The notes under the pieces were generated by a model that saw only the letters and a program-made list of their open reading frames with translations, ran no database searches and was not told where the DNA came from. This document shows, in pieces, positions 49,742 to 58,700 of a DNA stretch of 64,000 nucleotides. This stretch comes from Hartmannibacter diazotrophicus (GTDB taxonomy: Bacteria; Pseudomonadota; Alphaproteobacteria; Rhizobiales; Pleomorphomonadaceae). Both the position numbers and the translations under genes were made by a program. Each line of letters opens with the position of its first letter. Position 1 is the stretch's first letter. The stretch covers positions 2,912,550 through 2,976,549 of the forward strand of contig NZ_LT960614.1 of NCBI RefSeq assembly GCF_900231165.1, read 5' to 3'.

Positions 49742-50500
49742 TCAGAATAGCGAGAAGTTGAAGTTGCTGAGGTTGCTAAGGCTGCTGAAGCGGCTGTCGC
49801 TGCTATCGAGCACGACGACCTCCGTCCCGATCGGCACCCGGTTGTAGAGATCGATGATGTCCTGGTTGATGAGCCGGATGCAACCGGACGACATGGAATG
49901 CCCGATCGACCAGGGCTCGGCGGTGCCGTGCAGGCGGTAGAGCGTGTCGCGGTCGCCCTGATAGAGATAGAGAGCGCGGGCTCCGAGCGCATTCTCCGGC
50001 CCCGGCGGCTGGCCCTTGGCAAAGGGACGCGCACGCGGATCGCGGGCGACCATCTCGGCCGGCGGGGTCCAGGTCGGCCAAGCCTGCTTGCGCTTGATGA
50101 CGGCCTTGCCGGACCAGCCGAAGCCTTCCCGCCCGACACCGACACCGTAGCGGATGGCCTTGCCGTCGCGTTCGGTCAGATAGAGAAACTTGTTCGCCGG
50201 ATCGACAACGATGGTTCCGACCGGATAGGGCGCGGAGTAGTAGACCTCCTGACGCCAGTATTTCGGGTCGATCTGCTTCAGATCGATGCCGGGCAACGGG
50301 AAGCGGTCATCCGTCACCGGCGCATACATCGACAAATAGCGGCGATCGGCACGCGGATCGCGCAGGCGCGGCTGCAGCATCGAACTGTCGGCGCAACCGG
50401 CCAGCGCCAGGGGTACCGCACCCAGCAGAAAACGCCGGGTCATGCGGGACGACGCAGTGGTTTCGGTTGACGTGTCAGGCTCGTTGTCGTGGAAAAGCAT
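49742..50500 (-). CDS. L,D-transpeptidase (YkuD domain) lipoprotein
   Basis: A 252-residue envelope enzyme that forms 3-3 cross-links in peptidoglycan or attaches proteins to it. The signal sequence has a twin-arginine pair (MTRRFLLGAVPLALAGC) and a lipobox with Cys36, suggesting a Tat- or Sec-exported lipoprotein. The YkuD active site is RLHGTAEPWSIGHSMSSGCIRL, with His201 and Cys207. The C-terminus is an odd Ser/Asn/Phe-rich tail (SSLSNLSNFNFSLF). The ATG at 50500 has GAGG 9 bases upstream; a second ATG at 50443 would start directly at the signal peptide. Confidence 0.9.
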   Translation of the reverse strand: MLFHDNEPDTSTETTASSRMTRRFLLGAVPLALAGCADSSMLQPRLRDPRADRRYLSMYAPVTDDRFPLPGIDLKQIDPKYWRQEVYYSAPYPVGTIVVDPANKFLYLTERDGKAIRYGVGVGREGFGWSGKAVIKRKQAWPTWTPPAEMVARDPRARPFAKGQPPGPENALGARALYLYQGDRDTLYRLHGTAEPWSIGHSMSSGCIRLINQDIIDLYNRVPIGTEVVVLDSSDSRFSSLSNLSNFNFSLF

Positions 50501-50750
50501 CAATGAAAACCTCGTTCGGACGAACTGGGCGGGAGATGGCGCCACCCTGCGCTCGGAGCATTTCCCGGTCAGGCGGAACTGCCTGTTGGTCAGGAAAAGC
50601 CCCGGAATACAAGGCTGGAGCATAGTCTTGCCGCTCAAGCCGGATCAACCTGAGCGAATTCGGCGCAGGCCGAAGCTTCAAGGGGAAAGTTCAAGAAATG
50701 CTTGCCGGTTCCTTCCGTGTCAGGAAAAAGGCCCGCCGATCACGGAGAAT

Positions 50751-51125
50751 TCAACGCCGCTGCTCCGAGGACCCGAGGAGCAGGACAAAGGCAAGCGCGA
50801 TCCACGCAAGGATGAGCAATGTGCCGCCGGTCGGCGCGGCCATGGGAAACAGCGATTCTCCCGCATAGGTGCGGTAAGAGACATCGCCGGCGAAGATGAC
50901 GGTTCCGGCGATCATGAACAGCAGCACCAGCCGGCGCCAGAACGTGCTGAAAGGGGCCGCCGTGCCGAGAAAGACGACGGGGCCGGCGTGGACCATCAGC
51001 ATCCAGCCCGCGGTCGTGTAATTGCCGCCAGAATCCACATGCGCGCCGGCCGAAAGCGCCACAAGCCCCGCTGCGCCGAAAAGAGCGCCGAAGGCAGCCA
51101 GAATCCGGTCGACGAAATGGGTCAT
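50751..51125 (-). CDS. DUF423-family small membrane protein
   Basis: A 124-residue protein with four hydrophobic helices and the DUF423 layout: LAAFGALFGAAGLVALSAGAHV at the N-terminus and IAGTVIFAGDVSYRTYAGES in the middle. It sits in the inner membrane; function is unknown. It is divergent from the TrmH-type methyltransferase gene across 214 bases and is followed at a distance by the L,D-transpeptidase gene. Confidence 0.8.
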   Translation of the reverse strand: MTHFVDRILAAFGALFGAAGLVALSAGAHVDSGGNYTTAGWMLMVHAGPVVFLGTAAPFSTFWRRLVLLFMIAGTVIFAGDVSYRTYAGESLFPMAAPTGGTLLILAWIALAFVLLLGSSEQRR

Positions 51126-51270
51126 GGCAACATCCGATCCTGCTCAGAAATCCTGGAGCGGCATGCCGTCACGCGGAACCATATGCGTGCTGCACGTCGC
51201 CCTGCATGTTTGAATCCGGAGCATATCGGTCTCGTTCATGCGCTTTCGCTCGAACGCTTTATGCTCTAGG

Positions 51271-51285
51271 CAAGCCATAGGCTTG
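51271..51285. promoter_or_regulatory. 15-bp palindrome upstream of the TrmH-type gene
   Basis: CAAGCC-ata-GGCTTG is a perfect 6-base inverted repeat with a 3-base centre. It overlaps TTGACG (51283-51288), a possible -35 element on the plus strand, and lies ~55 bases before the TTG start of the methyltransferase gene. It could be an operator, but no regulator can be named. Confidence 0.25.
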
Positions 51286-51339
51286 ACGAACTTTCTTCGC
51301 AACGCGCCTTTTTGACCAACCCGATCACGGTTTTGCCAT

Positions 51340-52140
51340 TTGCCTCCCGTTATCACCATCGACGATCCGGACGATCCGCGCATCGAGGCCTTCCGCAACG
51401 TCCGCGACCGGGATGTCGTCGGACGCGGCGAAGGCTTCATCGCCGAAGGCGAGGTGGTGATCCGCCAGTTGCTGCGCTCGGCCGACTTCGAAGCAGCCAG
51501 CCTGCTGGTCGCCGCGCACAGGATCGAGACCCGGCACGCGCTGCTGGCCGAGGTGCCCGACGCGGCTCCCGTCTACGCCGCCGGCCAGTCGGTCATGAAC
51601 GCCATCGTCGGATTCGACATTCACCGCGGCCTGCTCGCGCTCGGCAGGCGGCGGCAGGACCGGTCGGCGGATGACCTCATCCAGACCCGGCCGCGCACGG
51701 TCGTCGGCCTCGTCGGCATCGCCAATCACGACAACATGGGCGGCATCTTCCGCAACTGCGCCGCCTTCGGCGTCGACACCGTGCTGCTGGACGAGACCAG
51801 CTGCGATCCGCTCTACCGCAAGGCGCTGCGGGTCTCCGTCGGCGGCATCCTGCGCGTGCCCTTCGCCCGCGCCGGCAGCGGACCGGACCTCGTCGAGAGG
51901 CTGCGCCGGCACGGCTACACACCCGTGGGATTGTCACCGGCCGGCAGCCGCACACTGTCGGAGATCGGCGCCATCCCGAACGCGGCCCTGATCCTCGGGG
52001 CCGAGGGTCCCGGGTTGCCGGACGACGTGCTCCGCGCAGCGACGACCGTGCGGATCGACATGTCGGGCGGCTTCGACAGCCTCAATGTCGCGACCACCAG
52101 CGGCATCGCCCTTTACGAACTGACGCGGCGGGAGGCCTGA
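51340..52140 (+). CDS. TrmH/SpoU-family RNA 2'-O-methyltransferase
   Basis: A 266-residue SPOUT methyltransferase that modifies tRNA or rRNA ribose using S-adenosylmethionine. An N-terminal substrate-binding domain (EGFIAEGEVVIRQLL) precedes the knotted domain with motif 1 NHDNMGGIFRNCAAFGVD, motif 2 LILGAEGPGLPDD and motif 3 SLNVATTSGIALYEL. The exact target is unclear. An in-frame stop lies at 51313-51315, and the only plausible start near the N-terminus is TTG at 51340, without a clear Shine-Dalgarno, so the first residues are uncertain. Convergent with the CDF gene, 19 bases away. Confidence 0.88.
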   Translation: MPPVITIDDPDDPRIEAFRNVRDRDVVGRGEGFIAEGEVVIRQLLRSADFEAASLLVAAHRIETRHALLAEVPDAAPVYAAGQSVMNAIVGFDIHRGLLALGRRRQDRSADDLIQTRPRTVVGLVGIANHDNMGGIFRNCAAFGVDTVLLDETSCDPLYRKALRVSVGGILRVPFARAGSGPDLVERLRRHGYTPVGLSPAGSRTLSEIGAIPNAALILGAEGPGLPDDVLRAATTVRIDMSGGFDSLNVATTSGIALYELTRREA

Positions 52141-52159
52141 GCAAGAAGCCTGAGCGGGA

Positions 52160-53524
52160 CTACTCCCTGACGGGCTCCGGATGGCTGACGATCCGCAGGA
52201 TCGAGGGCCAGCGCTCGCGCACCGCCCGCTCCAGCTGATCGAGCCGTTCGTGAACGTCCGCCGTTGCCGTCGCGGCCGGGAAACGGCAGTGGAAGACGAC
52301 GAAGATCCCCTCCCCGAGCTGACGGACGCGGACGTTGTGGACGTCGGCGATCTGAAGCGAAAAGGCGGCGTGACGCAGGTCCGCGAAGATTGCCTCGGTC
52401 GTCTGCGCGTCGACGTCTTCGCCCGGCAACAGATCGACCATCATCGGTTCCAGATGGGTCTCGACCTCGACATCGCCGCCAAGTTCCGCCCGGATCGCCT
52501 CTTCCACCTGGGTCGCCGCATCATGGGAGGCGCCAAGCGGCATCTCTGCCTCCACCTCGATGTCGAGGCTGATCGACAGGCGGTCGCCGAGATGCTGGAT
52601 GGTGATGTGATGGACGGGAATGCCGACACGCACGGCCGCCAGCAGGACCTGTTCGCGGACCGACTCCTCGCTCACCGCGACCGGCTGCGTGCTGACCACC
52701 ACCTCCGCCTCGCCGAGTTCGTCGGCAATCGTCTTCGTAACCCGCGACTTGAGCGTTGCCAGCTCCTCCTGCGCGAAGCTGCGCGGCACGCCGAGGCCGA
52801 CATCGACGAAATGCGTGTGGCCGACCTTCCGGATGCGGATGAAGTCGACCGCGACGACACCGGGGACATCGTCGACGCTCCGTGTCAGCGACTTGATCAG
52901 CCCGCGCGGCACCGCATCGGTCAACTGATCGATGGTCGTCTTCAGGAGCTTGAGGGCGAGCACGGCAATCAGCACGGCGACGGCCAGCGTTGCCACGGAA
53001 TCGGCACCCTGGAAGCCCGCAAGGGTCGCGAGAAAGCCGGCCAGAACCGCCAGCGACGAAAGAACGTCGGAGCCGAAGTGCAGCGCGTCGGCGGCAAGGG
53101 CGGCGCTGCCTGTCTCGCGCGCGACCTTCGAGAGGTCATGGGCCCGCCAGATGTTGACGACGATCTCGACGCCGAGAACCGCGAAGGCGATCGCATTGAC
53201 ATCCGGTGCGGGCGCGCCCTCCCTCAACCGCCCCACGGCCTCGGCGGAAACGATGCCGGCAAAGACGAGCAGCAGCGCCGCTTCGGCCAGCGCCGCCAGC
53301 GCCTCGAACTTGCCGTGACCGTAGGGATGGGTCTCGTCCGGCGGCCTGTCCGCGATTCTCACCGCCATCAGCGTGACGAAGGTCGCCAGGAAATCCGTGC
53401 CGGAATGAAAGGCATCGGTGATGAGGGCGAGCGAGCCGATCATCAGGCCGACGGCGAGCTTGGCGCCCGCCAGCGAAAGGCTCGCGACCAGCGAGATGAG
53501 GGCGACACGCTGCTTGCGGGTCAT
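52160..53524 (-). CDS. Cation diffusion facilitator family transporter, long form
   Basis: A 454-residue inner-membrane metal/proton antiporter. The transport-site residues are visible in helix II (Asp37, His40, Asp44 in ITDAFHSGTDF) and helix V (Asp146, His149, Asp153 in AADALHFGSDV). This is the HD-HD type arrangement usual for Zn/Co/Fe exporters. After the membrane domain come two copies of a cytoplasmic dimerisation-like domain (residues ~205-285 and ~290-450), against one in most CDF proteins of ~300 residues. The metal is not decided by sequence. GAGGGA lies 5 bases before the ATG. Confidence 0.88.
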   Translation of the reverse strand: MTRKQRVALISLVASLSLAGAKLAVGLMIGSLALITDAFHSGTDFLATFVTLMAVRIADRPPDETHPYGHGKFEALAALAEAALLLVFAGIVSAEAVGRLREGAPAPDVNAIAFAVLGVEIVVNIWRAHDLSKVARETGSAALAADALHFGSDVLSSLAVLAGFLATLAGFQGADSVATLAVAVLIAVLALKLLKTTIDQLTDAVPRGLIKSLTRSVDDVPGVVAVDFIRIRKVGHTHFVDVGLGVPRSFAQEELATLKSRVTKTIADELGEAEVVVSTQPVAVSEESVREQVLLAAVRVGIPVHHITIQHLGDRLSISLDIEVEAEMPLGASHDAATQVEEAIRAELGGDVEVETHLEPMMVDLLPGEDVDAQTTEAIFADLRHAAFSLQIADVHNVRVRQLGEGIFVVFHCRFPAATATADVHERLDQLERAVRERWPSILRIVSHPEPVRE

Positions 53525-53669
53525 GATCGTCCCTCACGGCCCGGCGGTACCGTTTTCACTCTCTTGGTCGCCATTGCCCGGACCGCCTCTTGCACCTGTT
53601 CGTCTCGCCGCACCCTACTGACCCAATCCCCTCCCGCAGACAAGAGAGGATGACGAGGCGGCCTTCCGA

Positions 53670-55751
53670 TCACGGTTGCGTCGGCGGGTTTTCCACGAAG
53701 ATGCGGACGCGGTCCGACCGCCCGTCGCCGTCGACCACGGCGATCGTCATGAAGCCCGCCCCGGACGGCGCAAAGCTCGCCGGCTGGCCGTAGGGATCGC
53801 GTACGACCGGCGCGCCGTCGACGAACCAGGTGTAGGGCGCATGTCCACCCCGCACCTTGAGCGGCAGCGGCGCCGTGTGTCCGCCCGGAAGCATGAGATC
53901 GACGCGCGCGCCGTTCGGCGGATAGGCGATCTCCAGCCCGGCCCCTTGCGTCTTCACGCCGCCACCACGGGCCGCCGAGCCGAAATGCTGCAGCGGCGGC
54001 GGCAGTTCGACCGACGAGACCTTGAGAAGGTCCGGTGGCGGTGCAGGCAGCGGAACCGCCCCGCCGATCCGAACGAAGGCATCCTTGAGGATCGGTACGG
54101 CGACGTCATACCCGACAAGCCCCGGAACCGGCTCGCCGTCCGGCCGCCCGACCCAAACCCCGATCACATGGCGTCCGTCGTAGCCGAGCGCCCAGGCATC
54201 GCGGTAGCCGTAGGACGTACCGGTCTTGATCGCGACCCGGCTGTCCGTCTTGGTGATCGTCGGACCACCCGCAAGAATGTCGGTGATATAGGCCGCCGAC
54301 CGGCGTCCCATTACCGGGCCGCCGGTCAAAGGGCCCACCTGTTCGTCCGGGCGATGGACCAACGGGATCGGCTCTCCGCCCCGCGCCAGCGCAACATAGA
54401 GCGTCACCAAATCGGAGAGCCTGAGTCCAAGCCCGCCAAGGCCGATGGCAAGGCCCGGCGGCGACAGGTCGGTGAGCGCCGGGCGCACGCCGGCGCGGCG
54501 CATGCGCGCCATCAGACGCGCCGGACCGACCGATTCCAGCACCTCGACGGCGGGCACGTTGAGCGAGAGCTGCAAGGCCCGACGGATCGTCACCGTGCCG
54601 TGGAATTCCTTGTCGAAGTTGGTCGGCACATAGCCGGCAAACCCCGTCGGCCGGTCCTCGATCAGCGTCTCCGGATGGGCGATGCCGGCATCGAAGGCAA
54701 GACCGTAGATAAAGGGCTTCAGGGTCGAGCCCGGAGAGCGCAGCGCTTCCGACATGTCGACGAAGCCGTCGCGCAGTGTCTCGAAGAGACCCGCCGAGCC
54801 GACCTGTGCCAGCACCTCGCCATTGGTCCGGTCCGCGACGAGGATCGCGACCGAAACGTCGGGACCGATCGCCTTCGCCCGCGCCCTGGCAAGCTGTTCG
54901 AGCCGGTCCTGGTCCTCACGGTCGATGGTGAGCCGGATGCTGCCGATGTCGGGCGAAGCCTTCGCCTCGCGCGCCGCCAGTTGCGGCGCCAGCAGAGGGA
55001 AGTCACGACGTACTGTCGGGATTGGCTCGCGCCGCGCCGCGACCGCATCGTCCTCGTCGATCACCCCGGCCTCGACGGCACGGGCCAGCACGCGGTCCCG
55101 CGCGGCCTTTGCCGCCTTCGGATCGCGATCCGGACGGCGTCCTTCCGGCGACTGCGGCAGGGCGACGAGCAGCGCGCATTCGGCCGGTGTCAGGCGCGTC
55201 GGCTCCTTGCCGAACCAGGCAAGCGTTGCGGCCCGAACGCCCTCAAGGTTTCCGCCGAAGGGGGCAAGCTGCACATAGGCATCGAGGATCTGCTGCTTGG
55301 AAAAATGCCGTTCCAGCGCCAGAGCGCTCAGGATTTGCCGGCCCTTGCCCTGGGCATTGCGCGTGGCAAGCCGGTCCGCCAGCCGGGCGACTTGCATGGT
55401 GAGCGTCGAGCCGCCCGAGACGATCCGGCCGCTCGTCAGCATCTGTCCCGCCGCGCGCATGAGCGCCGTCACCTCGACGCCGTGGTGGGCATGAAACCCC
55501 TTGTCCTCGTAGGCGAGTAGCATCTTCAGATAGAGTGGATCGACCTCGGAGGCGCTCACAGGCAAACGCCAAAGCCCGTCAGCCACCGTGAAGGGGCGGA
55601 GCAGTCGCCCGTTCCGGTCCAGCACCTGCTGCGAGGTCGCAACGCCAAGGTCGGGCGGGCGGGTATCGGCCACGACCTCACGCAGACCGACCGCCGCCGT
55701 CGCTGGCGCAAGGCCAGCAATCAGCAGCAGTGCGAGCGTCAGGCGGCGCAT
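53670..55751 (-). CDS. pbpC: Penicillin-binding protein 1C
   Basis: A 693-residue bifunctional periplasmic peptidoglycan synthase. After an N-terminal signal/anchor, the GT51 domain has the catalytic Glu82 in AYEDKGFHAHHG and GGSTLTMQVARLAD (from residue 113). The transpeptidase domain has the SxxK at Ser342 (GSTLKPF), SxN at 396-398 and KTGT at 509-512. The C-terminal BiPBP_C domain is present. It starts 9 bases after the alpha-2-macroglobulin gene; the two are a known functional pair in envelope defence and repair. Confidence 0.95.
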   Translation of the reverse strand: MRRLTLALLLIAGLAPATAAVGLREVVADTRPPDLGVATSQQVLDRNGRLLRPFTVADGLWRLPVSASEVDPLYLKMLLAYEDKGFHAHHGVEVTALMRAAGQMLTSGRIVSGGSTLTMQVARLADRLATRNAQGKGRQILSALALERHFSKQQILDAYVQLAPFGGNLEGVRAATLAWFGKEPTRLTPAECALLVALPQSPEGRRPDRDPKAAKAARDRVLARAVEAGVIDEDDAVAARREPIPTVRRDFPLLAPQLAAREAKASPDIGSIRLTIDREDQDRLEQLARARAKAIGPDVSVAILVADRTNGEVLAQVGSAGLFETLRDGFVDMSEALRSPGSTLKPFIYGLAFDAGIAHPETLIEDRPTGFAGYVPTNFDKEFHGTVTIRRALQLSLNVPAVEVLESVGPARLMARMRRAGVRPALTDLSPPGLAIGLGGLGLRLSDLVTLYVALARGGEPIPLVHRPDEQVGPLTGGPVMGRRSAAYITDILAGGPTITKTDSRVAIKTGTSYGYRDAWALGYDGRHVIGVWVGRPDGEPVPGLVGYDVAVPILKDAFVRIGGAVPLPAPPPDLLKVSSVELPPPLQHFGSAARGGGVKTQGAGLEIAYPPNGARVDLMLPGGHTAPLPLKVRGGHAPYTWFVDGAPVVRDPYGQPASFAPSGAGFMTIAVVDGDGRSDRVRIFVENPPTQP

Positions 55752-55760
55752 GGCAGGCCC

Positions 55761-58700
55761 TTACTTCAGCGGACCGATGACTTCAACCTTGCCGGTATCG
55801 GTCCAGCCGCGCTTCTCTGGCCGGTACATGTCCTCCACCAGCGCGGCCGGATGCGCAAAGGCGCCCGGAGCAATGGCCCGCACCATGTAGGCGAGCTTGA
55901 ACTGCGTCGGCGATGACGAGGACCGGTCGAGCGCGGCAACGAAGCGGTCGGCGCGGAACTCCGTGCGGGCCGCCGCCGTCTCCACGTCGAGGCCCGGGAT
56001 CTTGGTCAGATCGGCAGACGCCAGAAGATTCGGATTGTCGATGGCAAAGCCGGCCGGCAGCGGATCGTCGACGACAAGGCGCGCGGCCTCCGACGTCGTC
56101 GATGTGACCGTCAGCACCGTGACCAGACGCTCGCCGAGCTGGATCGCGGCGGGATCGACCTCATAGCCGTCGAGATCGAAATACTGCCGCGAAATCGCAT
56201 AGCCGTTGCCACCCGCCGGCTCCGGCGTCACAGGGGCACCGCGCACGCTCACCTTTGCCTGGAGGGCCCGGTCGGTGCGGTTCTCGATCTCGATCGGCTG
56301 CGAGCGCACGGCCTCACGGCTGAAGCTGCGGCTGAAGACACCGTCGTAGGCGTTGCCGTTGATGGCGAGCTTCGGCTTGGCATCGCCCGAAAGCATCGCG
56401 TTCGCCGCAAGCAGCATCCACGCCTTTTCCTGCGTGCTCGTGTAGCGGCGGGCGCTTTCGGCCGCGACGATATCGCGGGCAAGCTTGCCGGTGTCGAGCG
56501 CGTCGGCCTTGGTCTCCGAGACCAGCGTCAGGATCGCCGCCCCGTCGCGCAGCATCGAACCGTAGTCGGACCGGTAGCCGCCATGATCGCTGCCGCCAAG
56601 GCTGCTGACCGCGTTGCGGAACACCGCCGACGCCCTCGGGCCGTCGCCATAAAGGGCAAGGGCCGCACCGATCTGGGCCTTGGCAAGCGGCGTCGCGAAG
56701 TTGTCCAGCTTGGCCTCCGCGTAATACCGAAGGTCGCCGATCGACGCACGGCCGTTGCGCGCCAGCACATAGAGCGCATAGGCAACGCCCTCCCCGCCAT
56801 CGGAAAAGTCCGAGACATAGGACATCTGGTTGGCAAGGTTTGTCACCGCGAGGTCGAAGGCGACAGCCGGGACGTCGTAGTCCTTTTCCCGGGCGCGGGT
56901 CAGGAAGTCGGTGACATAGGCATCGAGCCACATGTCGCCGGAACCCGGCCCCCAGAGGCCGAAAGAGCCGCTTGCGGACTGATCCGCAAGCACTGCCTTG
57001 ATCGCCTGGTTCACCCGCTCGCGCACCGGTGTCTCGCCGGTGAGGCCGGCTGCCGTGATGACATCGTCGAGATAGACGAGCGGCAGCGCCTTGCTGGTGA
57101 TCTGCTCCGCGCAGCCGTAGGGGTAGCGGTCGAGCGAGCGGACGAGACCCGGAAGATCGATCCCCTGCGGACCGCCGACGATGACGGTCGCCCCCGCGGA
57201 GCCCGGCACGAAATCGTTGAAGAGATCGGCGCCCAGCGTCAGCCGGCCGTTGCTGGCGACAAGATCGAACGTGCTTTCATGCACGGCGGGCGGATCGTTG
57301 GCCCTGATGCCAAGGGTCAGGTGCTTGACGAGTTCCTTTCCGTCCGGCGTCGTCAGGGCCACGTCGATGGCCGCATCGCCAACGGTCCGGGCCGTGATCG
57401 GCATCAGAAGCTGCGTCTTGCCGCCATTGGCAAGGTCGAATGAGCGCGTGCCAGCCTGCTGGTCGATGCTGACCAGTCCGTCCTGCGAGGTGACGGCCAC
57501 CTTCATCGCTCCGGCCGGACCGTCGAGGTGGGTCACGTCGAGCGCGATGCGGGAGCTGTCGCCCGGCGCCATGAAGGCCGGCAGCGAGGCATTGACCACC
57601 ACCGGATCGCGGATCACCACGTCCTTCTCGCCGTGGCCGACGCCCGCCTTGCTCCACGCCATGACCATGACGCGGACCGTGCCGTTGAAGTCGGGAATGT
57701 CGACATTGACATGCACGGTGCCGTCGTCGCGCACCTTGGTGACGCCCTGGTAGAAGGAGACGAGCTTCTCCGTCGGCGGTGTGCCCTTGAAGCTCGAAAG
57801 CCCCGCGCCGTCGCCGCCGGAGCGAACCTCGCCCTTGACGCCGATCATCCGGTCGATGAGCTGACCGTAGAGGTCGCGGATCTCCATGCCGAGACGGCGC
57901 TGGCCGAAATACCAGCTGTCCGGCGCAGGCGTTTCGAAGGCGGTGAGGTTGAGGATGCCGACGTCCACCGCAGCAATGGTGACATAGGCCTCGGTGCCCG
58001 ATTCCAGATTGGCGAGCTTGACGTCGACCGGAAGCGGCGCGCGCGGCGTCGGCTTCTCCGGCGTGGTGATCTCGACGTCGAGCTTGCGGCCTTCCGGATC
58101 GACCCCGGCGTAGGTGAGGCCGAGCGCCCGCGCGGGCATCCTCCGCGCGTTGAGATCCATCGGCCGGATCAGCGTTGCCGCCACGTAGGCGCCGGGCCCC
58201 CAGTCAGGCGTGACCGGCAGTTCGACCGTCGCGCCTTCGAGCGGCACCTCGACGGTCTTCATCGCGATCAGGCGGTTGTCGATGACGGTGACCAGCGCAA
58301 CGCCGGCAAAGCGCGTCTCGATGCGAGCCTTCACCGTCTCGCCGACCTTGTATTTCTCCTTGTCGAGGGAAACCTTCAGCGCATCCGGCGTGTCCGCGGC
58401 CTTGGCCTCGACATACCAGCCGGCATCGAAGGTCGTGCTCGCAGGCAGCAACTGGCCGCTCGGATCGGTGACGGTCAGCTTGTACTCGCCCCATTCGACC
58501 GCCGACTCGATGGTCGGGCGGCTGTCGGCGCTGGCGTCGACCGTGCCGTTGGCGACGCGCTTGGTCAGTTCCACCGGTTCGTAGTTCCAGCTTCCGTCGA
58601 CCTTGTACCACTGGAAATGGCGGTCCACCTTTTCCAGCGTCCAGCTAAGGCCCTTCGCCTCGGCCTGACGGTCGTCAGCATTGACGGCCAGCACCTGGAA

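Noticed and set aside
51144-51440. 98-codon minus-strand frame over the start of the TrmH-type gene
   Set aside because: It overlaps the real methyltransferase start antisense, and its product is basic and featureless.
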